DNA of 64,000 bases from Brucella intermedia LMG 3301 (GTDB taxonomy: Bacteria; Pseudomonadota; Alphaproteobacteria; Rhizobiales; Rhizobiaceae). Positions within the stretch are counted from its first letter, which is position 1. The number at the start of each line of letters is the position of its first letter. The notes beneath the pieces were generated by a model, which worked only from the letters and a program-made list of their open reading frames with translations, had not been told where the DNA came from and searched no databases. This document shows positions 1-9,217 of this stretch, piece by piece. The position numbers and the translations under genes are program-made. The DNA lies in contig NZ_ACQA01000001.1 in the NCBI RefSeq assembly GCF_000182645.1, forward strand, positions 2,484,001-2,548,000, read 5' to 3'.

Positions 1-291
1 CAGCCGTTCGCGGGCGTCCTCGCGGTTGCGCTCCTGGGTGCGGAAACGATTGGCTTCGATCAGGATATCGCCGTCCTTGGTGCCCTTCTGTCCGGCGAGC
101 TTGAACAGCCGCGACAGGATATCCTCGGGCAGGCCGGAGCGGGCGGCGTGAAACCGCAGCTGCACGGCGGTGGAAACCTTGTTGACGTTCTGGCCGCCGG
201 GTCCGGAGGCACGAATAAAACTCTCCTCCAGATCGTCTTCACGGATCGTCAGGCGATTGGTGATGCGGATGATGTTCCGGTTCTCTTCCAT
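1..291 (-). CDS. arfB: Alternative ribosome-rescue peptidyl-tRNA hydrolase ArfB (partial, 3' end outside window)
   Basis: Release-factor-like hydrolase that frees peptides from stalled ribosomes. The first 97 residues are present. After an N-terminal ITNRLTI stretch comes the catalytic GPGGQNVNKV loop (GGQ near residue 33), which marks the class I release-factor domain. The basic C-terminal tail that enters the mRNA channel is beyond the window edge. The start is the ATG at 291-289. ArfB is separated from full RF1/RF2 by the GGQ domain starting almost at the N-terminus with no codon-recognition domain before it. Confident for the family; the tail cannot be checked. Confidence 0.85.
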   Translation of the reverse strand, partial: MEENRNIIRITNRLTIREDDLEESFIRASGPGGQNVNKVSTAVQLRFHAARSGLPEDILSRLFKLAGQKGTKDGDILIEANRFRTQERNREDARERL

Positions 292-325
292 GACGAGGAG
301 ATATACTGCTTTGTATCCCTTATAC

Positions 326-354
326 AAAAGAAAAACCCGGCCTTTCAGCCGGGC
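326..354 (-). terminator. Rho-independent terminator downstream of pckA
   Basis: Read on the minus strand, a 6-bp GC stem (arms 336-341 and 348-353) is followed by a run of T residues. It lies 80 bases after the pckA stop and before arfB, so it should end the pckA transcript. Confidence 0.8.
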
Positions 355-380
355 TCTCCCTCCTCCTCAGGATGGTAAAA

Positions 381-425
381 GCATGTCTCCAAAAAGTGGA
401 AACCGGTTTTTGGATAAAGACATGC
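381..425. repeat. Short palindromic intergenic element (Rhizobiales type), copy 1
   Basis: Nested inverted repeat: outer arms of 8 bp (381-388 and 418-425) and inner arms of 7 bp (389-395 and 407-413) around a GTGGAAACCGG-like centre. Related elements with the same centre occur at 28256-28290 and 59670-59702. From memory, elements of this design are scattered between genes in rhizobia and Brucella; function is unknown. Confidence 0.6.
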
Positions 426-435
426 GTAGAAAAAG

Positions 436-2046
436 CTATTCCGCGGCGATGCGGATCGCTGGGGCCGCGTCCTTCACCTCATGATCGACATGGCTTTCGA
501 ACTTCTCGAAATTCGTGACGAACATGTCGACCAGCTTCCTGGCCTGCGCGTCATAGGCAGCCTTGTCGGCCCAGGTCGAACGGGGATCGAGGATGGATTT
601 GTCCACGCCCGGCACTTCGACCGGAACCGCGAAACCGAAATTCGGATCGATGCGGAACTCGGCATTGTTCAGCGAGCCGTCGAGCGCGGCTGCAAGCAGG
701 GCGCGGGTTGCCTTGATCGGCATGCGCTTGCCGGTGCCATAGGCGCCGCCTGTCCAGCCGGTATTGACCAGCCAGCAATCAACCTTGTGCTCGGCGATCA
801 GCTTGCGCAGCAGGTTGCCGTATTCCGAAGGATGGCGCGGCATGAACGGTGCGCCGAAGCACGTCGAGAAGGTTGCTTCCGGTTCGGTCACGCCCTTTTC
901 CGTGCCCGCCACCTTTGCGGTGTAACCGGACAGGAAGTGGTACATGGCCTGTGCCGGGGTCAGCTTGGCGATGGGCGGCATCACGCCGAAGGCATCGGCG
1001 GTAAGCATGATGATGTTCTTCGGCTGGCCGCCCTTGCCCGTCTTCGATGCGTTCGGAATGAAGTCGAGCGGATAGGCGCAGCGGGTGTTTTCGGTCAGCG
1101 AGCCGTCGTCGAAATCCGGCTGGCGGTGTTCGTCGAGAACGACATTTTCCAGAACCGTGCCGAAACGCTGCGTGGTCGCATAGATTTCCGGCTCCGCTTC
1201 GGCGGACAGGCGGATGGTCTTGGCGTAGCAGCCGCCTTCGAAGTTGAAGATGCCGTGTTCGCCCCAGCCGTGCTCGTCATCGCCGATCAGCGTGCGGGTC
1301 GGGTCGGCGGAAAGCGTGGTCTTGCCGGTGCCGGACAGGCCGAAGAAGACGGCCGTGTCGCCATTCGGGCCTTCATTGGCCGAGCAATGCATCGGCATGA
1401 CGCCCTTGGCAGGCAGAATGTAGTTGAGTGCGGTGAAGACCGACTTCTTCATTTCGCCGGCATAGGAGGTGCCGCCGATCAGCACGATCCTGCGGGTCAG
1501 GTCGACCGCGATCACCGTTTCGGTGCGCACGCCATAGCGTTCCGGATCGGCCTTGAAGGACGGCAGGTCGATGATCGTCATTTCCGGCACGTAGGAAGCA
1601 AGTGCTTCCTGCTCCGGGCGGATCAGAAGATTGCGGATGAACAGCGAATGCCAGGCATATTCGGTAATGACGCGGGCATTGATCTTGTTGTCGGCATCGG
1701 CGCCGCCGATCAGATCCTGAACGAACAGCTCCTTGCCCTTCGCATGTTCGATGAAATCGGCATGAAGCAGGTCGAAGGCCTCGCGGCTCATCGGCTTGTT
1801 GTTGTCCCACCAGACGTGATCTTCGGTGTCGGCGTCGCGCACGACGAACTTGTCCTTCGGCGAGCGGCCCGTGTGCTGGCCGGTGCGTGCGACGAGCGCA
1901 CCCTGCGCCGACAGTTCGGCTTCGCCCCGGCGGACGGTTTCCTCATAAAGACGCGCTGGCCCAAGATTGTAAAAGACTGCGGAGAGTTCCTTCAGTCCTG
2001 AAGTGGCAATGGAAGCGGCCGTGTTGTGAATGCCGGTCTCTCTCAT
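436..2046 (-). CDS. pckA: Phosphoenolpyruvate carboxykinase (ATP)
   Basis: Cytosolic enzyme converting oxaloacetate plus ATP to phosphoenolpyruvate, the entry step of gluconeogenesis. 536 residues, normal for the ATP-type family. Diagnostic motifs are the P-loop [11 protein letters not shown], the following [10 protein letters not shown] metal-binding stretch, and the substrate-binding segments [15 protein letters not shown] and [12 protein letters not shown]. An in-frame ATG lies 16 codons upstream, but the chosen start has a GGAG motif just before it. The gene is divergent from the bvrR-type regulator, and the shared 426-bp intergenic region carries AT-rich palindromes that may control it. 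In Brucella and rhizobia pckA is known to be tied to carbon-source regulation. Confidence 0.97.
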   Translation of the reverse strand: MRETGIHNTAASIATSGLKELSAVFYNLGPARLYEETVRRGEAELSAQGALVARTGQHTGRSPKDKFVVRDADTEDHVWWDNNKPMSREAFDLLHADFIEHAKGKELFVQDLIGGADADNKINARVITEYAWHSLFIRNLLIRPEQEALASYVPEMTIIDLPSFKADPERYGVRTETVIAVDLTRRIVLIGGTSYAGEMKKSVFTALNYILPAKGVMPMHCSANEGPNGDTAVFFGLSGTGKTTLSADPTRTLIGDDEHGWGEHGIFNFEGGCYAKTIRLSAEAEPEIYATTQRFGTVLENVVLDEHRQPDFDDGSLTENTRCAYPLDFIPNASKTGKGGQPKNIIMLTADAFGVMPPIAKLTPAQAMYHFLSGYTAKVAGTEKGVTEPEATFSTCFGAPFMPRHPSEYGNLLRKLIAEHKVDCWLVNTGWTGGAYGTGKRMPIKATRALLAAALDGSLNNAEFRIDPNFGFAVPVEVPGVDKSILDPRSTWADKAAYDAQARKLVDMFVTNFEKFESHVDHEVKDAAPAIRIAAE

Positions 2047-2155
2047 GATGTCTCCGCCGTGGTTTGACAATTGATCGGTCTCTTTTCGCGTCATCAGACT
2101 GAACGCAAAACAGAGGATGGCAGTCAGAAACAGATTAATCGTGGCAATTCAAATA

Positions 2156-2193
2156 TTTAATCGATTTAAAATTTTTGAATTTTTTTTAAATCG
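2156..2193. promoter_or_regulatory. AT-rich palindromes in the pckA/bvrR divergent region
   Basis: Two features overlap: a near-symmetric TTTAATCGATTTAAA with a central CG (2156-2170) and a long inverted repeat with 10-bp arms CGATTTAAAA (2162-2171) and its complement (2184-2193). They lie 110-147 bases upstream of the pckA start. Central-CG palindromes are typical of LacI-family operators, and rhizobial pckA is controlled by such a regulator (PckR), so an operator role is an inference. The rest of the 2047-2472 intergenic region holds no gene I can support. Confidence 0.4.
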
Positions 2194-2472
2194 GTTAACC
2201 TGTGTGTTATGAGCCGTTCGATTCCGGGAATGTCAGCCCTGCGGCCATTAACCAAACGGCGATTCGGTGAGACGCAGTTCCACTGCTTCTTGGGGTGCCG
2301 CCACATTTTGTACCTAATTTGTACTGCACAAGCAGGCGCATTATACTAGTATCGACGCCGAACCGGACGTTCGATCCAGGAATCCGCCAGTTTCTGGCGG
2401 CCGAAAGACGAAAAACGTCAGACGTCACCGGCTGGAGATACCGGTCGGCTTAGTTGAAGGAGAAAGGTTCGC

Positions 2473-3192
2473 ATGAAGGAAGCCTCGGCAACGCAGACAA
2501 TTGCGCTGGTCGACGACGACCGCAACATCCTGACCTCCGTGTCCATTGCGCTGGAATCGGAAGGCTATCGGGTTGAAACCTACACCGATGGCGCATCCGC
2601 GCTGGATGGTCTGATGGCGCGTCCGCCCAATCTTGCGATCTTCGATATCAAGATGCCGCGCATGGACGGCATGGAGCTTCTGCGCCGCCTGCGCCAGAAA
2701 TCCGACCTGCCCGTCATCTTTCTGACCTCCAAGGACGACGAGATCGACGAGCTTTTCGGCCTCAAGATGGGCGCGGATGATTTCATCACCAAGCCGTTCT
2801 CGCAGCGCCTTCTGGTGGAGCGCGTCAAGGCGGTGCTTCGCCGGGTTGCCGCACGCGACGGTACGGCCAAGCCGACCGGGCAGCAGGCAAAGTCGCTTGA
2901 ACGCGGCCAGCTGGTCATGGATCAGGAACGCCACACCTGCACCTGGAAGGGCGAACCGGTCACGCTGACGGTCACCGAATTCCTGATCCTTCATTCGCTG
3001 GCGCAGCGACCGGGTGTGGTGAAAAGCCGTGACGCCCTCATGGATGCGGCCTATGATGAGCAGGTCTATGTGGATGACCGTACCATCGACAGCCATATCA
3101 AGCGCCTGCGCAAGAAGTTCAAGGCGGTTGACGACGATTTCGAAATGATCGAAACGCTCTATGGCGTCGGCTATCGCTTCCGCGAGGCCTGA
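2473..3192 (+). CDS. bvrR: Two-component response regulator BvrR (ChvI family)
   Basis: OmpR/PhoB-class transcription factor, 239 residues. The receiver domain (about 8-125) has the acidic pocket D14-D16, the phosphoacceptor D58 in [11 protein letters not shown] and the conserved K107. The C-terminal winged-helix DNA-binding domain (about 140-237) ends in [15 protein letters not shown] and YGVGYRF. In Brucella BvrR/BvrS controls outer-membrane composition and virulence; in rhizobia the orthologue ChvI answers acid and envelope stress. The kinase gene follows 64 bases later, with hprK, EIIA and HPr behind it, the arrangement known from Brucella. Confidence 0.95.
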   Translation: MKEASATQTIALVDDDRNILTSVSIALESEGYRVETYTDGASALDGLMARPPNLAIFDIKMPRMDGMELLRRLRQKSDLPVIFLTSKDDEIDELFGLKMGADDFITKPFSQRLLVERVKAVLRRVAARDGTAKPTGQQAKSLERGQLVMDQERHTCTWKGEPVTLTVTEFLILHSLAQRPGVVKSRDALMDAAYDEQVYVDDRTIDSHIKRLRKKFKAVDDDFEMIETLYGVGYRFREA

Positions 3193-3256
3193 TAGATAAT
3201 TGCATATCGCCAGTCCGAGAGGCCTGGCGGTAGCTTAATGAGAGCAGACAGGCGAC

Positions 3257-5074
3257 ATGGTCGCAGAAACCCGGAACGACGGCCTCGTCGGCCAGAAATC
3301 GGATTTGCGCGAACGCAGGGCCCGGCGGCAGCGCTCGGTGTTCTGGCGTCGCGTCTTTGCGCCCCTGCGCAAGTTTCTCGGCCAGTATCTGTTCTCGAGC
3401 CTGACGCGCCGCATCCTGTTTCTCAATCTGGCGGCGCTGGCGGTTCTCGTTTCCGGCATTCTTTATATGAATCAGTTCCGCGAGGGGCTGATTGACGCGA
3501 AGATCGAAAGCCTGCTCACGCAGGGCAAGATCATCGCAGGCGCGATCTCGGCTTCTGCGACGGTCGACACCAATTCGCTGATGATCGACCCGGAAAAGCT
3601 TCTGGAACTGCAGGCCGGACAAAGCCTGACGCCCTCGCCGGATTCCCCGGATAACTGGGAGTTTCCCATCAATCCGGAAAAGGTCTCCCCGTTGCTGCGC
3701 CGGCTGATCTCGCCCACGAGCACGCGCGCGCGCATCTATGATCGCTATGCCAACATGCTGCTCGATTCGCGCGCGCTCTATTCGCCGAGCTTCCCTTCGG
3801 CGGGACCGGTGCTGCGCTATGACCTGCCGCCGATCGAGGAAGAGACCCCTTCCATCTGGGAACGCGCCGGAACATGGATTTCGCACCTGTTCTACGGCGG
3901 CGGCCTGCCGGTCTATCAGGAACAGCCCGGCGGCAACGGCCTCGCCTATCCGGAAATCGTCAAGGCGCTGGCCGGTTCGCCGCAAACGGCGCAGCGGCGC
4001 AACGAAAAGGGCGAGCTGGTCGTCTCCGTGGCCGTGCCGATCCAGCGTTCGCGCGCAATCCTGGGCGTCCTCCTGCTTTCCACTGAAGGCGACGATATCG
4101 ACAAGATCGTGCAGGCCGAACGCATGGCGGTTTTCCGCGTGTTCGGCGTCGTGTCGCTCGTCATGGTCATCCTGTCGCTTTTCCTCGCATCGACGATTGC
4201 AAGCCCGCTGCGCAAGCTGTCCGCCGCCGCCGACCGCGTGCGCCATGGCGTGAAAAGCCGCGTCGAGATTCCCGATTTCTCCGAACGCCAGGATGAAGTC
4301 GGCCATCTTTCCACGTCAATCCGCGAGATGACCGATTCGCTTTATACGCGTATCGAGGCCATCGAAAGCTTTGCCGCCGATGTCAGCCACGAGTTGAAGA
4401 ACCCCCTCACCTCGCTGCGCAGCGCCGTCGAAACGCTGCCGCTGGCCAAGACCGAGGAGTCGCGCAAACGGCTTCTCGACATCATCCAGCACGACGTTCG
4501 TCGTCTCGACCGCCTGATCACCGATATTTCCGATGCCTCGCGTCTGGATGCGGAACTTGCGCGCGAACATATCGACCGCGTGGACATGAAGACGCTTCTG
4601 ACCAATCTCGTCACGGCAGCGCGCGAAGTGCGCCGCAACAAGGTCGGGACGGAGATCGTCTTCAATACCGGCAAGCTGCCAGCTGGAAAGAAGGGTTTTT
4701 ATGTTGCCGGTCACGACCTGCGTCTCGGCCAGGTGGTGAGCAACCTGATCGAGAATGCCCGTTCCTTCGTCCCCGACGATACGGGCCGCATCGTGGTGAC
4801 GCTTTCCGGCGAAGGCAGCCGCCTGCGTGTGCTGGTCGAGGATAACGGCCCCGGCATTCCGATCGAAAATATCGAGCGTATCTTCGAGCGCTTCTATACG
4901 GATCGCCCGGCATCCGAGGCTTTCGGACAGAATTCCGGTCTGGGGCTTTCGATCAGCCGCCAGATCATCGAGGCGCATGGCGGCACGCTGACGGCTGAAA
5001 ACATCGTCGATCCCGCAAAGCCCGACCAGTTCAAGGGCGCGCGTTTCATCGTCGATCTGCCGGCAAGCGCATGA
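3257..5074 (+). CDS. bvrS: Sensor histidine kinase BvrS (ChvG family)
   Basis: Inner-membrane sensor kinase of 605 residues, partner of the upstream regulator. A basic cytoplasmic N-terminus is followed by one membrane segment (about 52-71), a periplasmic sensor region (about 72-290), a second membrane segment (about 292-313) and a HAMP linker. The dimerisation/phosphotransfer domain holds H378 in SHELKNPL. The ATPase domain carries NLIENA, DNGPGIP and GLGLSISRQI. The last four bases overlap the hprK start (ATGA), which implies translational coupling to the PTS-type genes. The start has only a weak ribosome site, so the exact N-terminus is less certain. Confidence 0.95.
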   Translation: MVAETRNDGLVGQKSDLRERRARRQRSVFWRRVFAPLRKFLGQYLFSSLTRRILFLNLAALAVLVSGILYMNQFREGLIDAKIESLLTQGKIIAGAISASATVDTNSLMIDPEKLLELQAGQSLTPSPDSPDNWEFPINPEKVSPLLRRLISPTSTRARIYDRYANMLLDSRALYSPSFPSAGPVLRYDLPPIEEETPSIWERAGTWISHLFYGGGLPVYQEQPGGNGLAYPEIVKALAGSPQTAQRRNEKGELVVSVAVPIQRSRAILGVLLLSTEGDDIDKIVQAERMAVFRVFGVVSLVMVILSLFLASTIASPLRKLSAAADRVRHGVKSRVEIPDFSERQDEVGHLSTSIREMTDSLYTRIEAIESFAADVSHELKNPLTSLRSAVETLPLAKTEESRKRLLDIIQHDVRRLDRLITDISDASRLDAELAREHIDRVDMKTLLTNLVTAAREVRRNKVGTEIVFNTGKLPAGKKGFYVAGHDLRLGQVVSNLIENARSFVPDDTGRIVVTLSGEGSRLRVLVEDNGPGIPIENIERIFERFYTDRPASEAFGQNSGLGLSISRQIIEAHGGTLTAENIVDPAKPDQFKGARFIVDLPASA

Positions 5075-5580
5075 CGCCGGAAGAGGAAAAAAGCGGACTT
5101 CACGCGACGACGCTTCAGGTGCGGGGTCGCGGCGTCATGATCCTTGGGCGCTCGGGCGCGGGCAAGACGGAGCTTGCGCTGACGCTCGTTGAAAGAGCGC
5201 TCCTGCGCGGCGAGGCGGCATCGCTGGTTGCCGACGACCGCACATTGCTTCATTTGGAAGACGGCAGGCTGGTCGCCAGTGTTCCCGCAGCCCTCGCCGG
5301 TGGCGTGGAGATTCGCGGCGCGGGGCTTTTCAAGGTGGCTTTCGTGGAGGCGGCGCCGCTTTATCTCGTCGTCAGGCTTGTGGATCGTGACGAGGCGGAA
5401 CGCTATCCGAGCGGCGAGACATGGGAATTCGAAGGCGTTTCGCTGCCCCGGCTTCTTTTGCCGGCTTTATCGTCGAACGGTGATTCCAACGCGCTTTCGC
5501 GGGCCATCGAGGCCAGTTTGTTCTACGAAAAAATGGCCTTCGGACGACGGGTGAAGCGGGCTTCGTTACGAATCGATTAA
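5071..5580 (+). CDS. hprK: HPr kinase/phosphorylase, short alphaproteobacterial form
   Basis: Phosphorylates and dephosphorylates a serine of HPr in response to metabolic state. Only 169 residues, against about 310 in Firmicutes: the N-terminal domain is absent and the catalytic domain alone remains, as is normal in alphaproteobacteria. Visible motifs are the P-loop GRSGAGKT (26-33), the VADDRT stretch and the VEIRGAGL signature. It overlaps bvrS by four bases. A 178-bp gap with small hairpins separates it from the EIIA gene, so the downstream genes may also have their own promoter. Confidence 0.93.
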   Translation: MTPEEEKSGLHATTLQVRGRGVMILGRSGAGKTELALTLVERALLRGEAASLVADDRTLLHLEDGRLVASVPAALAGGVEIRGAGLFKVAFVEAAPLYLVVRLVDRDEAERYPSGETWEFEGVSLPRLLLPALSSNGDSNALSRAIEASLFYEKMAFGRRVKRASLRID

Positions 5581-5586
5581 TATTTC

Positions 5587-5611
5587 GCCGCACTGCGGCA
5601 TTTTGCTTTTT
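5587..5611 (+). terminator. Possible weak terminator after hprK
   Basis: A 5-bp GC stem (5587-5591 and 5595-5599) with a three-base loop is followed by a T-rich tract. It is short for an efficient terminator and may only attenuate read-through to the EIIA gene. Confidence 0.3.
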
Positions 5612-5758
5612 TCATGGCAACGTGGGAATTTTTCACTTGCTATCAAGATTTGCGCTGCCAAGATGCACAACTCGCCGGCGTTTTTCCGGCGTGGTTTCAG
5701 TGCCATCTGACACTCTGGCGGGGTGATGCGGCGGGCACGCGACGGGAGCTTTTATAGT

Positions 5759-6160
5759 ATGATCGGACTCGTGCTTGTCACGCACGGAAGATTGGCCGAA
5801 GAGTTTTTGCATGCTGTCGAGCATGTAGTCGGGCCGCAGGACAATTTCGAGACCGTATGCATCGGTGCCGAAGACGATATGGAACAGCGTCGGCGTGATA
5901 TCGTTGACGCGGTGGAGCGCGCCGATAACGGCAGCGGGGTCATCATTCTGACCGATATGTTCGGCGGTACGCCGTCCAATCTCGCCATTTCCGTCATGAA
6001 GGAAGGCAAGGTCGAAGTCATCGCAGGTGTCAATCTGCCGATGCTGATCAAGCTGTCGAGCGTGCGCATCGGGGGCGACATCAAGACGGCGCTGCGCGAG
6101 GCGCAGGATGCGGGGCGCAAATACATCAATGTTGCGAGCCAGGTCCTGACAGGAAAGTAA
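5759..6160 (+). CDS. PTS mannose-type EIIA component
   Basis: Soluble phosphocarrier of 133 residues with the EIIA-man fold. H9 in IGLVLVTHG is the expected phosphorylation site, and LTDMFGGTPSN is the family's second signature. No EIIB, EIIC or EIID sugar permease gene is nearby, so with HPr and HprK it fits the regulatory, non-transporting PTS of alphaproteobacteria. The chosen start gives the canonical N-terminus; an ATG 12 codons upstream would add a non-conserved leader. HPr follows after three bases. Confidence 0.93.
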   Translation: MIGLVLVTHGRLAEEFLHAVEHVVGPQDNFETVCIGAEDDMEQRRRDIVDAVERADNGSGVIILTDMFGGTPSNLAISVMKEGKVEVIAGVNLPMLIKLSSVRIGGDIKTALREAQDAGRKYINVASQVLTGK

Positions 6161-6163
6161 TTC

Positions 6164-6478
6164 ATGCACTCCAGCGTGCCCGTTACCGGCCAATACGAAC
6201 CCGAAACCGCAGTTTCCCGATCCTTCGAGATCGTCAACAAGCGCGGCCTTCATGCCCGCGCCTCGGCCAAGTTCGTGCAGCTGGTCGATGGCTACAATGC
6301 ACATGTCCGCGTGAGCAAGGACGGCATGACCGTGGGCGGCACCTCGATCATGGGCCTGATGATGCTTGCCGCATCGCCCGGCTGCTGCATTGATGTGCGC
6401 GCTTCCGGCGAGCAGGCCGATGCCGTGCTCGACGCGCTCCAGACGCTCATTGCCGACAAGTTCGGCGAAGAATGCTGA
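6164..6478 (+). CDS. ptsH: Phosphocarrier protein HPr
   Basis: 104 residues with a short N-terminal extension of about 18 residues relative to the classic 85-90 residue HPr. H30 in KRGLHARASAKF accepts phosphate from enzyme I. S61 in GGTSIMGLM is the regulatory serine that HprK targets, and its retention agrees with hprK being in the same cluster. It lies three bases after EIIA, and the next gene begins seven bases before its stop codon. Confidence 0.93.
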   Translation: MHSSVPVTGQYEPETAVSRSFEIVNKRGLHARASAKFVQLVDGYNAHVRVSKDGMTVGGTSIMGLMMLAASPGCCIDVRASGEQADAVLDALQTLIADKFGEEC

Positions 6479-7308
6479 AGCACGAAACCGCTCCCGCCGT
6501 GGAAAATCTCCACGATCCGGTGGCCGTTTTCGATGCAGGGATCGGTAGTTACGCGCTGGTTGAACTGATAAGGCGCAGCCAGCCGCAGCGCGACATCATC
6601 TATTTTGCCGACCGGGCGAGTTTTCCTTATGGCGCCAAAAGCCGCGATCAGCTGCTTTCGATCATGCGTCATACGATCCGCTATCTGACCGGCCTTGGCG
6701 CGCAAACCATCGTGCTTGCTTCCAATGCGCCCTCGGTCATGGTTCTCGACGCCCTGAAAAGCGAATTTGCCGTGCCGGTCTACGGTGTTGCGCCGCCGGT
6801 TCGCGCCGCATTTGCGGCAAGCCGCAGCGGCAAGGTTGCGGTCATGGGCGTGCGCTCCATGATCGAAAGCGAAGAGCTCGCGCGCTTTGTCCGGGCCGAG
6901 GCCGACCGTCCGGAGGACGTTGCCCTGATCAATGCGTCGGCGATGGTGGAACTGGTGGAAAACGGCGCTTTTCTTCGGCAGCCGGGTGAGACCGGGCAGA
7001 AGGTCGCCGCATTCTGCGATGAGATTGCTGCAAGCCACCCGCGCATCGACACGCTGACCCTCTCCAGCACCCATCTGCCATGGCTGCGATCGTTCTTCGA
7101 GACCGCGCGTCCAGACTGGCGGTTTCTGGACCCCGCAGACGATGTAATCGCCGCGCTCCCGCAACCCCTGGGCGGTTCAGGCCGCACGGTCGCCCTTGTC
7201 ACGGAAAGCGACGCCTATCCCGTTTCCGGGTTTCGCCGCATGCTGGAAATATTGCAGGTCGATCTTCCTTTGACGGTCGTCGATCCCGCATTCGGCAAAC
7301 CTGCCTGA
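6472..7308 (+). CDS. Glutamate racemase-like protein lacking both catalytic cysteines
   Basis: 278 residues with the glutamate/aspartate racemase outline: FDAGIGSYALVELIRR (20-35) and YFADRASFPYGAKS (44-57) match the MurI segments that bind the substrate. The two cysteines that act as acid and base are replaced by serine: S84 in LASNAPS, where MurI has ACNTAS, and S199 in LSSTHLPW, where MurI has GCTHYP. Racemase activity by the usual mechanism is therefore unlikely. The gene overlaps the HPr stop and is probably cotranscribed with the PTS genes. A regulatory or altered-substrate role is possible; I cannot assign one. Confidence 0.8.
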   Translation: MLKHETAPAVENLHDPVAVFDAGIGSYALVELIRRSQPQRDIIYFADRASFPYGAKSRDQLLSIMRHTIRYLTGLGAQTIVLASNAPSVMVLDALKSEFAVPVYGVAPPVRAAFAASRSGKVAVMGVRSMIESEELARFVRAEADRPEDVALINASAMVELVENGAFLRQPGETGQKVAAFCDEIAASHPRIDTLTLSSTHLPWLRSFFETARPDWRFLDPADDVIAALPQPLGGSGRTVALVTESDAYPVSGFRRMLEILQVDLPLTVVDPAFGKPA

Positions 7309-7316
7309 TATGCACG

Positions 7317-7334
7317 TATAAAGATTTCTTTATA
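7317..7334. promoter_or_regulatory. 18-bp palindrome upstream of ahcY
   Basis: Perfect 8-bp arms TATAAAGA and TCTTTATA separated by TT, 147 bases before the ahcY start and just after the preceding stop codon. ahcY genes of many proteobacteria are controlled by the ArsR-family regulator SahR, which responds to S-adenosylhomocysteine. That this palindrome is its operator is an inference; no sahR gene is in the window. Confidence 0.45.
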
Positions 7335-7480
7335 TTGCGTTGTGCTTCGGCCCGCAATCTGCTAGTCAGATCGCCAGCCGGAGCGCTTTCCCGCATGGAA
7401 AGCTGCCCCACATTGGAATGCAATTCCGGTGGCTGATTACATCTTTATCGAGCTGGAACTGCCTTTTATTGGAGCACGCG

Positions 7481-8881
7481 ATGACCGCAAGCCAAGATTT
7501 TGTCGTCAAGGATCTTAGCCTGGCCGATTGGGGCCGCAAGGAACTCGACATCGCAGAAACCGAAATGCCGGGCCTGATGGCTGCCCGCGAGGAATTCGGC
7601 AAGTCGCAGCCGCTGAAGGGCGCGCGCATTTCCGGATCGCTGCACATGACGATCCAGACCGCCGTTCTGATCGAAACGCTGCAGGCGCTTGGCGCACAGG
7701 TCCGCTGGGCTTCCTGCAATATTTTCTCCACGCAGGATCACGCAGCCGCCGCGATTGCCGCAACCGGCACGCCGGTTTTCGCCATCAAGGGCGAGACGCT
7801 TGAAGAATACTGGACCTATACCGACAAGATCTTCCAGTGGCCGGACGGCGAACCGTCCAACATGATCCTCGATGATGGCGGCGACGCCACCATGTATATC
7901 CTCATCGGCGCGCGCGCCGAAGCGGGCGAGAACGTTCTGTCGAACCCCGGTTCGGAAGAAGAGGAAGTGCTTTTCGCGCAGATCAGGAAGCGCATGGCTG
8001 AAACGCCGGGCTTCTTCACGCGCCAGCGCGACGCCATCAAGGGCGTGACGGAGGAAACCACCACCGGTGTCAACCGTCTTTACCAGTTGCAGAAGAAGGG
8101 CCTCCTCCCCTTCCCGGCCATCAACGTCAATGACAGCGTCACCAAGTCGAAGTTCGACAACAAGTATGGCTGCAAGGAATCGCTCGTCGACGGCATTCGT
8201 CGCGGCACCGACGTCATGATGGCAGGCAAGGTTGCCGTCGTGTGCGGTTATGGCGATGTCGGCAAAGGCTCCGCCCAGTCGCTCGCCGGTGCAGGCGCGC
8301 GCGTCAAGGTGACCGAGGTCGATCCGATCTGCGCGCTGCAAGCCGCGATGGACGGTTTCGAGGTCGTGACGCTCGATGACGCCGCTTCGACCGCCGACAT
8401 CATCGTGACCACGACCGGCAACAAGGACGTGATCACCATCGACCATATGCGCAAGTTCAAGGATATGGCGATCGTCGGCAATATCGGTCACTTCGACAAT
8501 GAAATTCAGGTGGCTGCACTTCGCAACCTGAAATGGACCAATGTGAAGCCGCAGGTCGACCTCATCGAGTTCCCGGACGGCAAGCGCATCATCCTGCTTT
8601 CCGAAGGCCGCCTGCTCAATCTGGGCAACGCAACCGGCCATCCGAGCTTCGTCATGTCGGCATCGTTCACCAATCAGGTTCTGGGCCAGATCGAGCTGTT
8701 CACCCGCACGGACGCCTACAAGAATGAAGTCTATGTGCTGCCGAAACATCTCGACGAGAAGGTCGCCCGCCTGCATCTCGACAAGCTCGGCGCCAAGCTG
8801 ACTGTGCTTTCCGAGGAACAGGCCGCCTATATCGGCGTCACTCCACAGGGCCCGTTCAAGTCGGAACACTACAGGTATTAA
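7481..8881 (+). CDS. ahcY: S-adenosylhomocysteine hydrolase (adenosylhomocysteinase)
   Basis: Splits S-adenosylhomocysteine into adenosine and homocysteine, keeping methylation reactions running. 466 residues. Substrate-binding and NAD-binding domains are clear: [16 protein letters not shown] near the N-terminus, [11 protein letters not shown], the NAD-binding [13 protein letters not shown], and the C-terminal SEHYRY that reaches the partner subunit. The start at 7481 has GGAG nine bases upstream; a longer frame from 7340 lacks conserved sequence. A strong terminator follows. Confidence 0.97.
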   Translation: MTASQDFVVKDLSLADWGRKELDIAETEMPGLMAAREEFGKSQPLKGARISGSLHMTIQTAVLIETLQALGAQVRWASCNIFSTQDHAAAAIAATGTPVFAIKGETLEEYWTYTDKIFQWPDGEPSNMILDDGGDATMYILIGARAEAGENVLSNPGSEEEEVLFAQIRKRMAETPGFFTRQRDAIKGVTEETTTGVNRLYQLQKKGLLPFPAINVNDSVTKSKFDNKYGCKESLVDGIRRGTDVMMAGKVAVVCGYGDVGKGSAQSLAGAGARVKVTEVDPICALQAAMDGFEVVTLDDAASTADIIVTTTGNKDVITIDHMRKFKDMAIVGNIGHFDNEIQVAALRNLKWTNVKPQVDLIEFPDGKRIILLSEGRLLNLGNATGHPSFVMSASFTNQVLGQIELFTRTDAYKNEVYVLPKHLDEKVARLHLDKLGAKLTVLSEEQAAYIGVTPQGPFKSEHYRY

Positions 8882-8910
8882 CCATACATTAAGCATTGCA
8901 CTACATGTTG

Positions 8911-8947
8911 AGACCGGGCGGTTGACAAGCCGCCCGGTCTTTCTTTT
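8911..8947 (+). terminator. Rho-independent terminator of ahcY
   Basis: Perfect 11-bp stem (8911-8921 and 8930-8940) with an eight-base loop, followed by a T-rich tract, 30 bases after the ahcY stop. Confidence 0.9.
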
Positions 8948-9217
8948 TGCGTGCAAGATGCTTCACGTGGATTCGCCGGAAGGGTATTGTGTAGGCGAAT
9001 CAAGGTGTTTGAGCGGGTGTTTGCGTTGCGCGTTTTTTGCCGGTTGTGGCGGGAAGCGAGAGGACGATTCATCCCCGGAATACCTCAAAACGGGTTGGTC
9101 ATCGTGCACTGTGGCGGCGTGCGTATGGTCAGGCTTTGATGTGTATTGAAGTGTTTTAATACGGCCAGTCTGCCTTTGCGGCAGTTTTCATGGCCGGGTG
9201 GCGGAGAAAAGGACAAC
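8948..9217. other. Intergenic region before the sensor kinase
   Basis: With the ahcY terminator this makes a 336-bp gap between ahcY and the next start. Short open frames here lack ribosome sites and recognisable sequence. I see no convincing gene or RNA. Confidence 0.4.

Noticed and set aside
481..2001. 506-residue open frame on the plus strand
   Set aside because: Antisense shadow of pckA; low-complexity composition and no recognisable domain.
2207..2428. 73-residue minus-strand frame in the pckA/bvrR intergenic region
   Set aside because: No ribosome site, no family, and it covers the regulatory palindromes.
7466..8956. 496-residue open frame antisense to ahcY
   Set aside because: Exact shadow of ahcY with a His/Asp/Arg-rich composition typical of antisense frames.
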